From NCBI GenBank assembly GCA_012845835.1, contig JABAKD010000013.1, positions 7,081,628 through 7,145,627 of the forward strand: a stretch of 64,000 bases of DNA, read 5' to 3'. The stretch comes from Undaria pinnatifida (lineage: Eukaryota; Sar; Phaeophyceae; Laminariales; Alariaceae). The position numbers were made by a program, and so were the translations under genes. The notes below the pieces were generated by a model. The model was not told the origin of the DNA. It saw nothing but the letters and a program-made list of their open reading frames with translations, and did not search any database. Positions 24,301 through 33,897 of this stretch are shown here, in pieces (the stretch's first letter is position 1; every line of letters begins with the position of its first letter).

Positions 24301-24954
24301 GACGCATGCTACGATATTGGTGGCATTGGAACCATTTATCTCTGAATATTCTTCAATGACGGGGCGTAATAATTAGCTTTTTATTCTTTGGCATTTGGCC
24401 GAGCGAAAACGAACAGCAGCAGCCAGCAGCAGTCTTTACCGTATTTTTGTTGTGTGCCTGCCTGTGTGTGATCGACGTCGGCCCTATATTTCCGTCAGCC
24501 CGATCTCCATCGGCCTTTACCTCTACTACTACTACAGAACTGCTATGCTGCCGACTTTCCGACGTCGAACTGGAAATTTCGAGGAGGTCCGTAATAAAAC
24601 TATATACCTAGACCTCGCCCCCCTCGGACGTCTCGCTCGGCATATCCTCCCCCCTCTCAGCCCTTCTCAGCTCGTAATTGCCGAAAAGAAAATTAGTTGC
24701 TGGGGAAAAGAACCGTCCCGAAGTTCCTTGCCTTCCTTGCTTTCCCTAGTCTCATTCTTACTTACTTTTTAGCTCTCATTGATCTTTACTGCTTGCTCTC
24801 TGATATTTTTATTTTGCTTTTTCAGCAACTTCTTTTTGTACTTTTATTTGAAGTTGGCCAATTGCTGGCTGTTGAGAGGGAATTGCCGTTGACGGCTGCA
24901 AACAATTTGAATTTGAAATTTGCCGGATCGGCAATAACAATTTGAAGTTGAAAT
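21335..24954. other. 3' flank of FNQP gene and intergenic, no gene seen
   Basis: 21335-22000 is T/G-rich and may be 3' UTR. 23160-23275 is a copy of the diverged repeat also at 18690 and 44925. 24142-24215 carries one copy of the TTCGTCGAACTCAC / TGACGTC / TATAAAA module (TGACGTC at 24178-24184). No exon chain is visible. Confidence 0.45.
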
Positions 24955-25342
24955 TTGCGAAGCGGACCAAGGCTAGTGCGGGAGGAGGCTCCGCCAACAG
25001 TTAGTGGGGGTGGTGGAGGTTCAGGATCAGGCGTGTGGAAGCTGGTCGGGCAAGAACGGGACTCAGCTTCTTCTGGCAATCCTGATTGGCCGTGCCCGAG
25101 CAAGGGTTGTGACGGCTTCCTCATCGCACGAAATAGGAGAAACAGGAGTTCCCAGTACGCTGTCTGCGACACCTGCAGGAGTGACGAGCCTCCTTCCACG
25201 TGCCAAGCTTTTCATAACCTTAACAAGAAGCACTGGGGAAGCGGCGACAACCCTCGTGTGTGTGACTGGTGTGACGCGGACACCTGTGATTCACCTTCGA
25301 TCGGCGTCCCTAACGAAGGAGCTGAGAGGAGCTTGACGAAAC
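24955..25342 (+). CDS. Exon encoding a Gly-rich linker and Cys4 zinc-ribbon-like motif (partial gene)
   Basis: Open and GC-richer than its flanks, ending at a good donor (AAAC then GTGAGT at 25343). The peptide has SGGGGGSGSG and a Trp, then WPCPSKGCDG, RNRRN and AVCDTC, with Cys spaced C-x4-C-x18-C-x2-C. These features are shared with the minus-strand gene 15312-15692. Beyond it lies a second Cys set, STCQAFHN and RVCDWCDADTC, spaced C-x19-C-x2-C, which may be a degenerate second module. The 5' boundary is not fixed; no ATG is in frame close by. The donor phase (1) does not match the exon at 26396, so it probably does not join to it directly. Function unknown. Confidence 0.5.
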
Positions 25343-25354
25343 GTGAGTTACATT

Positions 25355-25930
25355 TCTGTTGTTGTGCTGTGATTTCTTTTTCATGCGTACAAACACACTT
25401 TTGCATGTACGAGTATGATACGTGTACGGGGCAGTCCCGTCATCGCGGTGTAAGCGGGAATTGTACAAGTACTCAGGTCTACGAGTAGACCTATGCAGTG
25501 ACGCTGTGTGATGCGATTTCTTTTTCATACGTACAGCCAAACACACCTACTTCATGTATGTACGACTACGAGTACGGGGCAGTCCCGTCATCGGGGTAAG
25601 CGGGGGTTGGACAAGTGGTCCATGCAGTGACGCTTTGTGCTGTGATATAAACACACGTTTTGGATGTACGACTACGACTACGTCACGTGGTATCTATACA
25701 TGTAAGACGCAATGAAAACGGGCAAGTCTCATCACGGGGGTCAGCCAGGGTTGTAAAAATGGTCCATGCAGTGATAAATAACACAGCAGCATGATACCTC
25801 AGCACCAGTCGCAGTACACACTGGAGGTTGATATATAGCAGTAAACAGAAGCTGAAGTTAACCTGGGTGATGCTGGAGAGCAGTCCCGTGATTGGGGTTA
25901 GCGAGTTGTTCATGTAGTGACGCGGCGTAC
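25355..25930. repeat. Degenerate tandem repeat, ~135-bp unit, about four copies
   Basis: Recurring words are ATGCAGTGACGC, TGTGATTTCTTTTTCAT, AAACACAC, TGTACGACTACGAGTACG and GGGCAGTCCCGTCATC, in the same order. It starts just downstream of the donor at 25343, so it is intronic or 3' flanking. Later units are more eroded. Confidence 0.75.
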
Positions 25931-26395
25931 TACTACTACTGTTACTCATTTTTCATACAACCACATGAACTCTTTGTATTAACGAGTACAAGTAGGGTGC
26001 GCAACCTCTTCAGGAATCGCAGTACACGTCGGTCGTAATAGTGTTGATAGCAGCAGTAATAGAGTAGTACCGAACAATATATACAGCAGGTACTGTCTCT
26101 TACCCTTCGTTGTCGGTATTCCGCCGGTAGGCCTTATATAGCAGTATACCGGGGCTTACGCTTACCAGTTGCGACTGTGAATCCCGTTCGTTCCTGTCCC
26201 AGCGGTGGTTTCATAGGTGTTAGCAACGTTGTGGTACCAGGCAGGGCTTTGCCCATAAACGACCGCTTTCATTACAACAGTGTTAAATTGTACGACTTCC
26301 TTTCCAACTTTGGAAATCGACGACAGCTACGTGGCCTTACTATTTTGAACATTCACTGAACGCAAGGTATTCCCATCCGTTGTTGTCGTTTGCAG

Positions 26396-27316
26396 AAGCC
26401 CTGCGAAGCAGCCGCCGAGGGCCGCCAAGTCGGCGAGGACATAAACACGAAGTGCACCGGCGACATCAAGGTCGGTGACCTCCTGAAGAAGGCAGGCGAC
26501 CACTTGCTCGATATACATCCCGCATTCCATTCCCACGGTGCCACGAGGGCGTTCGATATCGAGGTACGTTCTACTCTTATCTTGCGTCCTGTGTGTCACG
26601 AGTCGAGACATCCATGTCTCTTGCTCAAGACTAGGGGATGGCGTGCGGATACAGTCTATGAAGTGCGGCTCTTTTTCCAAGTACCAAGAGCAAGTACAAC
26701 AATACCACAACAATTACTAACAACGAAAGGAGCTCCAATAATTTGGATGGTTACGACGTCTGCTGGAGAGAAGTACGAATACTTTTTTACACATACTTAT
26801 GTTATAAGGCTTAGTTTGGGTAAGCTATTGGTTAACCTGTGCAAGTGGTCAAACGGACTAATACCCCACTAAAAATAATACCTTAACAAATGGCGTCGTC
26901 GACAGACCATGGGTTTTTGGGTCGTGGGTTCGATCCCCACATCCACCATAATAAACTTTTTCAGATTTTCCCATGGGCGAACTTGAAAAATACTCTCCCC
27001 GGTTTACCCAGGAAATGAAACGGCTTGGATAAATGACAGGTCCGCCTGTATTTTCGGCCGACCTTCTATCCCGCCGTTTAAGGGGGGGAGAGTGTTATAA
27101 GGCTTAGTTTGGGTAAGCTATTGGTTAAACTGTGCAAGTGGTCAAACGGACTAATACCCCACTAATTCCTTGACACTTATCGACGTTCTCCCGCCCTGCT
27201 TCAACGTTTGTGGACAGATCCACAAGACCATCGACAAAAAACAAGAGTGCAAGGTGCTGGGTACTGAGGAGGAAGAGTCCAAGCAAGCCTGCATGCTCCT
27301 TCGGAAGCAATGTTGA
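26396..27316 (+). CDS. Last two exons of a small Cys-containing protein
   Basis: Exon 26396-26563 (168 nt) follows TTGTCGTTTGCAG and ends GATATCGAG before GTACGT. Exon 27218-27316 follows GTTTGTGGACAG and ends with TGA. The two join in phase 0. The joined peptide of 88 residues begins KPCEAAAEGRQVGED and ends ACMLLRKQC, with about five Cys and many charged residues, like a small secreted or disulfide-bonded domain. No upstream exon with a start codon was found; the exon at 24955-25342 does not match in phase. The 654-bp intron carries the LTR-flanked miniature element 26800-27165, only about 50 bases from the acceptor. I do not recognise the family. Confidence 0.5.
26800..27165 (+). mobile_element. 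TRIM/SINE-like miniature element with 73-bp direct terminal repeats, copy 1
   Basis: Direct repeats 26800-26872 and 27093-27165 (TGTTATAAGGCTTAG ... CCCCACTAA) differ at one base in 73. The internal 220 bp start with AATGGCGTCGTCGAC, then GGGTCGTGGGTTCGATCCCC, whose GTGGG-TTCGATC-CCCAC is a perfect tRNA T-arm/B box followed by ATCCACCA. The repeat itself contains GCAAGTGGTCAAACGG, like a type II tRNA A box. No coding capacity. No clear target-site duplication was found. The sequence after the 3' repeat still resembles the start of the internal part, so a partial tandem SINE is an alternative to a TRIM. Confidence 0.75.
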
Positions 27317-27499
27317 CAGCACGTTCTTTATAGAACGTTAAGTTGTGGTTTATTATACCAGCAGCATCGTTTTTTGAGAACTATGCCTAAATGCGTGCTC
27401 TTCGTCTTTCAGGAATACAAATAAATGTACTTCACATGTTTGCGGTGTGTGCGTTCAAGTTCCTGCTTCCAGCATGTTTTTTTCGGCACTGCGCTCCTT

Positions 27500-27745
27500 T
27501 GACTGATTCTACGATAGCCCCCCCCCATAACCGGCGGTTTTCTTTAACGAACGTTTCATGGCTGCTCGACACGAGGAAGGATGCCATGAAAAGAGTATCT
27601 GCATATATTATCTTGTTTGCGGAGGACTATCGAACGATGACGTCCGAGTGGTAAGGGGGACCGTATTTCAGGAGATACGGCCAGGCGCTGGTTTCAAAAC
27701 CGGCGATTTCGTTCAAGAAAAGTTGGGGGGGCTACCGTAGAACCA
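27500..27745 (+). repeat. Dispersed repeat (pair with 11397-11645)
   Basis: Same order of words as the copy at 11397, including GTTTCATGGCTGCTCGAC and GGTTTCAAAACCGGCGATTTCG. One of the two shared open frames carries a stop here. Confidence 0.75.
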
Positions 27746-28091
27746 CACCTTTACATCTTATTAAGTTGTAGTTTTTCTGTCTCTATCCTTGACAAGCGCG
27801 TGCCTGGTGTTTATGCACTGCGATAATTATTGATGATCGACTTAGAGAGAGAGCTATTAATAAGTGTACAGGACCTAGGTGCTACCTGAGAGGTGGAAGG
27901 ATATGCCAAGCAAGTCCTCCGACGTGCCCATCATGGATTGGGCGAATGGATGATAATAACAAACTCATAATCATAATCGTCTCTATCCTGTACCGTTGTA
28001 CTATATATGGACCTCTTGGCATTTTCAAGTCGCCAGTTGCGCCATTTGTGCTTCTTTTCCGCCTTTCTACTGAATGTCTATTCCTCCTTCC

Positions 28092-28141
28092 GCAAGCGTA
28101 GCGGGCGGCGCCCAGCCGCCCGCGAGCGAAGCCCTTGTAAG
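28092..28141 (-). repeat. GC-rich hairpin element, copy C
   Basis: The palindrome 28101-28123 has arms GCGGGCGGC/GCCGCCCGC. Its flanks CGCAAGCGTA and GAAGCCCTTGTA are the reverse complement of those at 14868-14915. It is followed by GTAAGAAAATAAAAT on the plus strand. Confidence 0.85.
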
Positions 28142-29317
28142 AAAATAAAATCCGCTCGTGAACTACCGCGGTATTCTGCTGGTGCTAGCTGTGTTGTCAG
28201 AAAAGCGGAGAACAGTTATTACTATTAAGTCATGCGCTTTGGACAATACTCGGTACCAGGTATCCTGATATACACACGGCCAGGATACGACAGAAATAAA
28301 CATGTCAACATGTATGTGTATGTGCATGTATGTGCGTATAAAGAAGATTTGAACCACATACTAAAACGGTATGACATGATGAGATGACGCTGAAATATGG
28401 GAGAATATTTGCTTGGTTGGATGGATGGTTCCCCACTGCTGACGATGACGATGCTATATCTCTATCCCCAGAAAGAAGCTGCGCTCTTCTTGCTGGGAAG
28501 CTATGCCACGACGATGACATGACCGCGAAATATAGTCTATAACAACCGCGTGGGTTTGTTCTTGACAAACACTGCTGCTACTACTACTATTACTACTACT
28601 ATTATTATACTTCTGCTGCTGCCGTGCTGCTGCCGCTCTGCTACACTAACTGCTGTGTGTGGGTCCACCAGTAGTCTAAAAAATTGTTGATTTTTAGATC
28701 GATTTAGACCTGTACGTCACACGGTACAACCTGCAAATTGTGAATCAAATGTTGCAGCTCCTCAGAAGCGTGGAAACCATGGGGTCATGCACAGCGTACA
28801 ACACTTACTTGATGAGATATCACGTCTCAGCGTTGCATGTCGTGTATCTGGTATGCTCTTCAAATTACAGAGCAGATCATTCAAGTTTCGTAAAAAAATG
28901 GAAGTACGTTGTATTATTAGTACGTTTCCCGAATCGGTATTGACTACGCCGCATGAGCCCATAAAAAATATACAAAAATAAACTCACTTCGACCGCGGTG
29001 GCAGGTAGGCACTTCACCCACAGTTCATTCGTCACTTCGACTCACTTTCCCACATCGCTCCCACTATAATAACTCAAAGCAACGTTCTCAACGCCGTCAA
29101 CAAACGAGAGGCTTTCCGAGTACCAACGCTACTCATCCTCCAGGCGAATCTACGCGCTTACACGAGAAGAGCTCTATACACTGCCAATAGCGAGAAAGTT
29201 GATTCCTGAAATCAACGAACCGTGACGCGCCTGTGTCCGAAAAAGCTTGAAAAGAGTAAACAGCCGGTAGACAAAAGGGTCTTCAGGTCTGACGGTAGGG
29301 CCTCTCCGGGTGTCTAC

Positions 29318-29589
29318 ACAGCTGCGCACGGGCCCGATGGTGTCCCACCAGGCGCGCGCAGTAGCTTCCTTCCCTCGGGCCGCGGCGGCGATGGCCGGTG
29401 GTGGCCGCGGAGGCGCGGAGGCGCCTGCCCTGCGCGCAGTGTATCGCATGCTTGTTCAGCCACGGGTACTATACGGGGGTGGTGGGGATGCTGGTGGTGA
29501 GGGTGGGCAGCCTCTGCCACACCAGAGGAGGCACAAGCTATGGGTGACTACAGGATGGGACGGGCGTCTTCAGATCGGTTGCGACACGA
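29318..29589 (+). CDS. Candidate orphan exon (GC-rich)
   Basis: Follows GGTGTCTACACAG and ends GACACGAG before GTGAGG. The frame reads Ala/Gly/Arg-rich sequence and then LYGGGGDAGGEGG and LWVTTGWDGRLQIG. The GC content is much higher than on either side, which favours an exon. The opposite strand is also open (29174-29449), so strand is uncertain. No family recognised and no partner exon found. Confidence 0.25.
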
Positions 29590-30824
29590 GGTGAGGGCAG
29601 AAGGGCGTGTTGTTTTTGGCTTGTGTACACGGCTCAGCAGGCACCTACCTGGCTTGTGTGCTTTTCGCTTGAAACTCTTTGTGTCTTGGTGTGATGAGAT
29701 TTTGAGATTATTTCTGTTTCTTTTTCCCACCTCGTTTTTGTATACTATTTTATACCTGGTACTTGTTTTGGTGAGAGTTGTTCTTCAACTACATCGATTG
29801 CACCCAACCTATGCATACTTCTAGATGTTTTTTTTCACGATAGGGTGATGGGGACGTCAGAGTTTGTGCTACCTCTAGAAATCTGTAATGTTGAACGTTG
29901 TCCACATGATCGCGGCTCAGCCGAAAGCTCAGCAGCAGCAGCAGTACCTCGCTGTTGTACGTGCTGCGCCGGTGTGCACTCTCTTGGTGGGGCTTAGTAT
30001 TAGACTATAGCTTCGCTCGATTGTGTTACAAGTCTAGCCACGGCGGAGGCACGGCACTCCCGAGCGAGAGAGGGAAGAAGAATCGCCGAAGCCACTAATG
30101 CGTGTCGTACTCGGGAAGGACGAACATCGAGGGACCGGTGAGACGGAAGGTTTAACGCGGGGTTGCACGCGGCGAGTTTTTCACCCTTTTGGCAACTAAT
30201 CTGCCGCGATACGCATGAATGAATGATCTCATGTCGCACATACATCACGTTGTCGCACATACATCCATCTCATTGTCGCACATACAATCGTACGTATATT
30301 ACACTGACAAGTGCAAGCAGCAAGTAGATCTTGACGGTCATGTTGATTGATCGCGAAGAAGATCGCATCATATCGTCGTAGCGTATCATACGCAGATCGC
30401 TTTGGTCGTGGCATTATACTTTGCCGGTTATGTCACTTGGCACATACCGGGTATGAAGTGTATTTCTTCGTCCGATTTGGGTATCATCTTGCGAGTGCCG
30501 AGAAAAGCTGGCGTTTGGGGTGGTGCACAAAAATATGTGCTCGCCGAGGACTCCTATCCATGTACCGGTAGTCTATATGTACGACGATACCTGCTGCTTA
30601 CTATTGTTCCAGAAACAGCAGTAGGTGACAGCTGATTTTCTCAAGAGAGTGACGGTGAAAATATATCCCGCTCCGACCGGTTCGTTGGTTGATGATGTTG
30701 AACCTATCATAATCATGCCGTCCTGCATGCAATTACAGGTTTAATACGTACCTGGTAATGGTTATGGAAAATTGTCCTGTTGACCCTGACGATATCCAGG
30801 GGATTCACCGACCTATATATTGCC
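29590..30824. other. Intergenic, no gene seen
   Basis: Contains TACCTGGTA at 29753 and 30749. Two near-identical TTGTCGCACATACAT repeats lie around 30232-30290. No supported coding region. Confidence 0.45.
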
Positions 30825-31130
30825 GATCGCCCCGGTGGCGTATCAGGTTATCCTCGAGCCTGGTGTAGGTCGGTTTCGTGAGTTCGAGTCCCGCCGAGTG
30901 CATACTCGTATATTTTCGTAGAGACTTTTTCTTGTGCACATTGTACAAGTTGACTTGCGGAAAGCGCGAGAGCGTGAGTTAGCAACACTCGATGAAAAAT
31001 CGATGAGCAGTGGGATTGCTGAATCCTATGCGCGATAAAAATTGAAGGCCAGAACCGGGGGGGAGAAGGGACGACATCTGTGACCACGGCTTGTCCAGAA
31101 CCTGGAAAGTAGAAGAAGTGTGCCAAAAAA
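30825..31130 (+). mobile_element. tRNA-derived SINE, copy 3 (most intact)
   Basis: The head GATCGCCCCGGTGGCGTATC has an A-box-like sequence, and the B box is GAGTTCGAGTCCC near 30882. The body matches copy 1 throughout, including CTTGCGGAAAGCGCGAGAGC and GCGATAAAAATTGAAGG, and it ends in CCAAAAAATA. It is about 90% identical to 7489-7790. Confidence 0.87.
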
Positions 31131-31299
31131 TACCTGGTATGCATCTTTCATGAGGATAACATTCAGAACACGCGCAAAAGACCTTCCGTGAAAAAATTGA
31201 AACTACTAGGAGTAGTTAACAAACACCATACCATAAGTAAAGAAAACTTCCTTACGCACTTGACCACAAGTACCAACAACCCTGACCAAGCTATCCATC

Positions 31300-31632
31300 C
31301 GCAAACCATCCACCATACATATGGTGGAGCAATATAGTGGAAACTACAGAAACATATTTATAAAATAGACATGATGTTAGATTACTTCAAAATTCCCCAC
31401 CTAAAGTAAAAATTCTAACACCAATCGTTGTAGTAGAGAAAAACATTATTTATAAAAGAATAGAACCCCTCCCATTAAAATTCCCATGAAAATTTTTACC
31501 CACACACTGTAGATATTACAAGTACCAACAAGCAGCTTCAAAATATGAGTACTGACCCGAAATTCGTCGAACTCACACCTGACGTCCTGAAAATATACAG
31601 ACTACGTATGCAAGTATAGTCTATATTATAAA
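31300..31632 (+). repeat. LTR-like dispersed element with CRE/TATA-like 3' end, copy 1
   Basis: Shares about 300 bp with 32991-33290. Common words are CATACATATGGTGGAGCA, TATAGTGGAAACTACAG, TTTATAAAATAGA, TAGAACCCCTCCCA and ATTACAAGTACCAACAA. The end carries GAGTACTGACCCGAAATTC, GTCGAACTCAC and CTGACGTCC, then TATTATAAAATG. The two copies are in the same orientation about 1.4 kb apart, which would suit two LTRs or two solo insertions. Confidence 0.7.
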
Positions 31633-31697
31633 ATGTTAGAGTGACAAGCGTATCAATTTGGAACCGTGGGTTCGTGTCCCACAGTTTTTTTTTTTCT
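31633..31697 (+). repeat. tRNA-like 3' fragment with pol III-type T run
   Basis: GTGGG-TTCGTGT-CCCAC is a perfect 5-bp T-arm with B-box-like loop, directly followed by AG and eleven T. The upstream 40 bases do not fold as a tRNA, so this is a tRNA-derived fragment, perhaps a SINE remnant, and not a tRNA gene. Confidence 0.5.
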
Positions 31698-31804
31698 TTT
31701 CTCCTTGGGGGGGGAGTAGCCGACTTTTATTCTCGAATGCTGTATTAAGATTACCATATAAATCTATATATCTTAGTTCGCTTATCACATATGCACATCC
31801 TTAC

Positions 31805-31975
31805 GTCTGCGGATATCTCCCGCCTCTGGCCGCCTTTCCGCGCGGTTTCTTCGGTGAGGCGTGCCCCCGCCTCGCCTGCAACCACCGGCTCAGCTGATCC
31901 GCCCGCTCGGCGCCGTAGCGCGCGCGCGAGGCCTCGACGTCGAGATCTACGACGAGATCTCCGAAAAATCGTGCC
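31805..31975 (+). repeat. Dispersed GC-rich repeat (pair with 8681-8815)
   Basis: Contains GCGCGGTTTCTTCGGTGAGG, GCGCCGTAGCGCGCGCG and GACGTCGAGATCTACGACGA in the order seen at 8681-8815. Confidence 0.75.
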
Positions 31976-32179
31976 CTGTGAGACGTTTGGTGCGTAGTCT
32001 GCACACAGGGATAACGTCTTCGCGTTATTTCTTCGGTACGTGTTCTCTGACCTCCGACACACGGGCGGGGGTCGATTACCTGGCCGGCGTCGCCATTGTA
32101 AAGGCCACTAAGCGAGGTTTGTGCTAGGATCTGGGGAAGAAAAGTTCGTAATCCCCGAGAACACATGCCACCCAGGCGT

Positions 32180-32650
32180 AGTGGAGAGCTGCGAACTCTC
32201 AATATTTTTGAACCCCCGGTAGTCTACAGCAGCACGTATACATGTACATGATGTACAGCAGTAGCTGAAGCTATGATGAGCCTGCAGCATCACGAAGCTA
32301 CAAATGGTATATGCACAGCAGCATCACGAAGCTACAAATGGTATATGCACAGCAGAATCACGAAGCTACAAATGGTATATGCACAGCAGCAGCTAGGCGT
32401 CGTGGAGAACTGCGAACTCTCAATATTTTTGAACCCCCGGTAGTCTACAGCAGCACGTACATGTACATGATGTACAGCAGTAGCTGAAGCTATGATGAGC
32501 CTGCAGCATGACGAAGCTACAAATGGTATATGCACAGCAGCATCACGAAGCTACAAATGGTATATGCACAGCAGCATCACGAAGCTACAAATGGTATATG
32601 CACAGCAGCAGCATCACGAAGCTACAAATGGTATATGCACAGCAGCAGCT
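32180..32650 (+). repeat. Nested tandem repeats (34-bp unit inside a ~215-bp duplication)
   Basis: The unit CATCACGAAGCTACAAATGG plus TATATGCACAGCAG occurs three times near 32287-32390 and four times near 32507-32645. The block CTGCGAACTCTCAATATTTT to CAGCAGTAGCTGAAGCTATG is itself duplicated (about 32190 and 32408). There are no unique spacers, so it is not CRISPR-like. Confidence 0.92.
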
Positions 32651-32878
32651 GTGGCCGCGCCTTTCTGCGTAGCAACGCAGAGCGTCACCCAGCTGGGGTG
32701 AACCGCCATGCTCTCCCATAATTTCCAGGTTGCCTTCTCGCATTGTTCCGCCGCACACGGGAAATCGGGAAAAATTGGTCGGCATTTTCCCTTTCCAGTA
32801 TCTCCCATATATGAATTAACAAACTTCGTCTAACTCTTGGCATTACTTCTTACCCTCTTAATATTTACTATCCTGCGC

Positions 32879-32925
32879 TGCGACCGGCGGCCGTCCAGGC
32901 CGCCGGCGTAGCCCCTTGTAAGATA
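32879..32925 (-). repeat. GC-rich hairpin element, copy D (compensated arms)
   Basis: The palindrome 32884-32906 has arms CCGGCGGCC/GGCCGCCGG, loop GTCCA, and the downstream flank GCGTAGCCCCTTGTAAGA shared with copy C. Relative to copies at 14880 and 28101, one base pair is changed on both arms. Confidence 0.8.
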
Positions 32926-32990
32926 ACTAATAATGTTCTGTATTCGTATATACTCCTCCCGATATTAAAGCGGGGGGGAGAAAAAACAAA

Positions 32991-33290
32991 ATAAACCGCC
33001 TATCATACATATGATGGAGCAGTATAGTGGAAACTACAGTTAGTAATAAATTTATAAAATAGATTTGATGTTAGATCTAGCTCAAAACTCCCCACCCTAA
33101 AGTAAAAATACCAACACTTACCATTATAGTGGACAAAAAATAGAACCCCTCCCAATGAAAACTCACCTATATACCAGGTAGTATATTACAAGTACCAACA
33201 ACGCAGCTTGCAAAGATGAGTATTGACCTAAAATTCGTCGAACTCACGGCTGACGTCCTTGAATTTTTTTTTTTTAAATCATGTACCACG
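32991..33290 (+). repeat. LTR-like dispersed element with CRE/TATA-like 3' end, copy 2
   Basis: Matches 31300-31632 in order. It ends with GATGAGTATTGACC, TTCGTCGAACTCAC, GCTGACGTCC (TGACGTC at 33251-33257) and a run of 12 T. Confidence 0.7.
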
Positions 33291-33328
33291 CAGTATAATA
33301 AAATTAAGGAGTACAGTCAAGGTATATA

Positions 33329-33698
33329 TTAGTGGGGTATTAGTCCGTTTGACCACTTTGCAAAAGTTTAACCAATAATAGCTACCCAAACTAGCCTTAT
33401 AGCACTCTTGCCCCCTGAAACGGCGGGATAGCAGGTCGGCCGGACGTACCGGCGGACCTGTCAATACATCCAAGCGGTTTCATTTCCTGGGTATACCGGG
33501 GAGAGTATTTTTCAAGTTCGACATACATGGGGAAAGTCTGAAACAGTATATTATAGGTGATTGTGAGATTGAACCCACGACCCAAAAAACCCATGGTCTG
33601 TCGACGACGCCATTTGTTAAGGTATTAGTGGGCTATTAGTCCGTTTGATCACTTGCAAAAGGTTAACCAATAGCTTACCGAAACTATGCCTCATAACA
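33329..33698 (-). mobile_element. TRIM/SINE-like miniature element, copy 2 (diverged)
   Basis: The reverse complement aligns end to end with 26800-27165: terminal repeats at both ends (about 75 bp, several differences), then AATGGCGTCGTCGACAGACC, GGGTCGTGGGTTCAATCTC and CCGCCGTTTCAGGGGG. It is older than copy 1, judging from the divergence of its terminal repeats. Confidence 0.75.
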
Positions 33699-33704
33699 CC
33701 AGTA

Positions 33705-33790
33705 CCATAACAGCTGCTTGCAACGTTGAGTTCAACCATTCAATCGGTCGTACTCACATCTGACGTTTTTCGTTTTTTTATAAAAAATGC
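33705..33790 (+). repeat. CRE/TATA-like module, solo copy
   Basis: CAGCTGCTTGCAACGTTGAG is followed by GGTCGTACTCACATCTGACG (33744-33763) and TTTTTTTATAAAAAATG. This matches the terminal ~80 bp of the LTR-like elements at 31300 and 32991. It lies immediately beside the TRIM copy 2. Confidence 0.55.
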
Positions 33791-33897
33791 AGGAAAATGA
33801 TTGAATACTCCAGGAACACTCAAGAGTGGTTGGTGGCGAGGGGGCGGCAGAGAAACCTCTCCAGTTACGCACGTACCTGGTACTTACTAGAGGCTGT

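Larger units (their letters stand above)
27317..29290. other. Intergenic with repeats, no gene seen
   Basis: It contains the repeat 27500-27745 and the GC-rich hairpin at 28101-28123. TACCAGGTA lies at 28254-28262. A (TACTAC/TATTAC) run is at 28574-28605. No convincing exon. Confidence 0.45.

Noticed and set aside
26890-26950. tRNA gene around the GGTTCGATCCCC box
   Set aside because: Only the T-arm folds; no acceptor or anticodon arm at tRNA spacing, and the segment recurs inside the miniature element family.
32180-32650. CRISPR-like direct repeats
   Set aside because: Units are contiguous with no unique spacers, in a eukaryotic context; ordinary nested tandem repeat.
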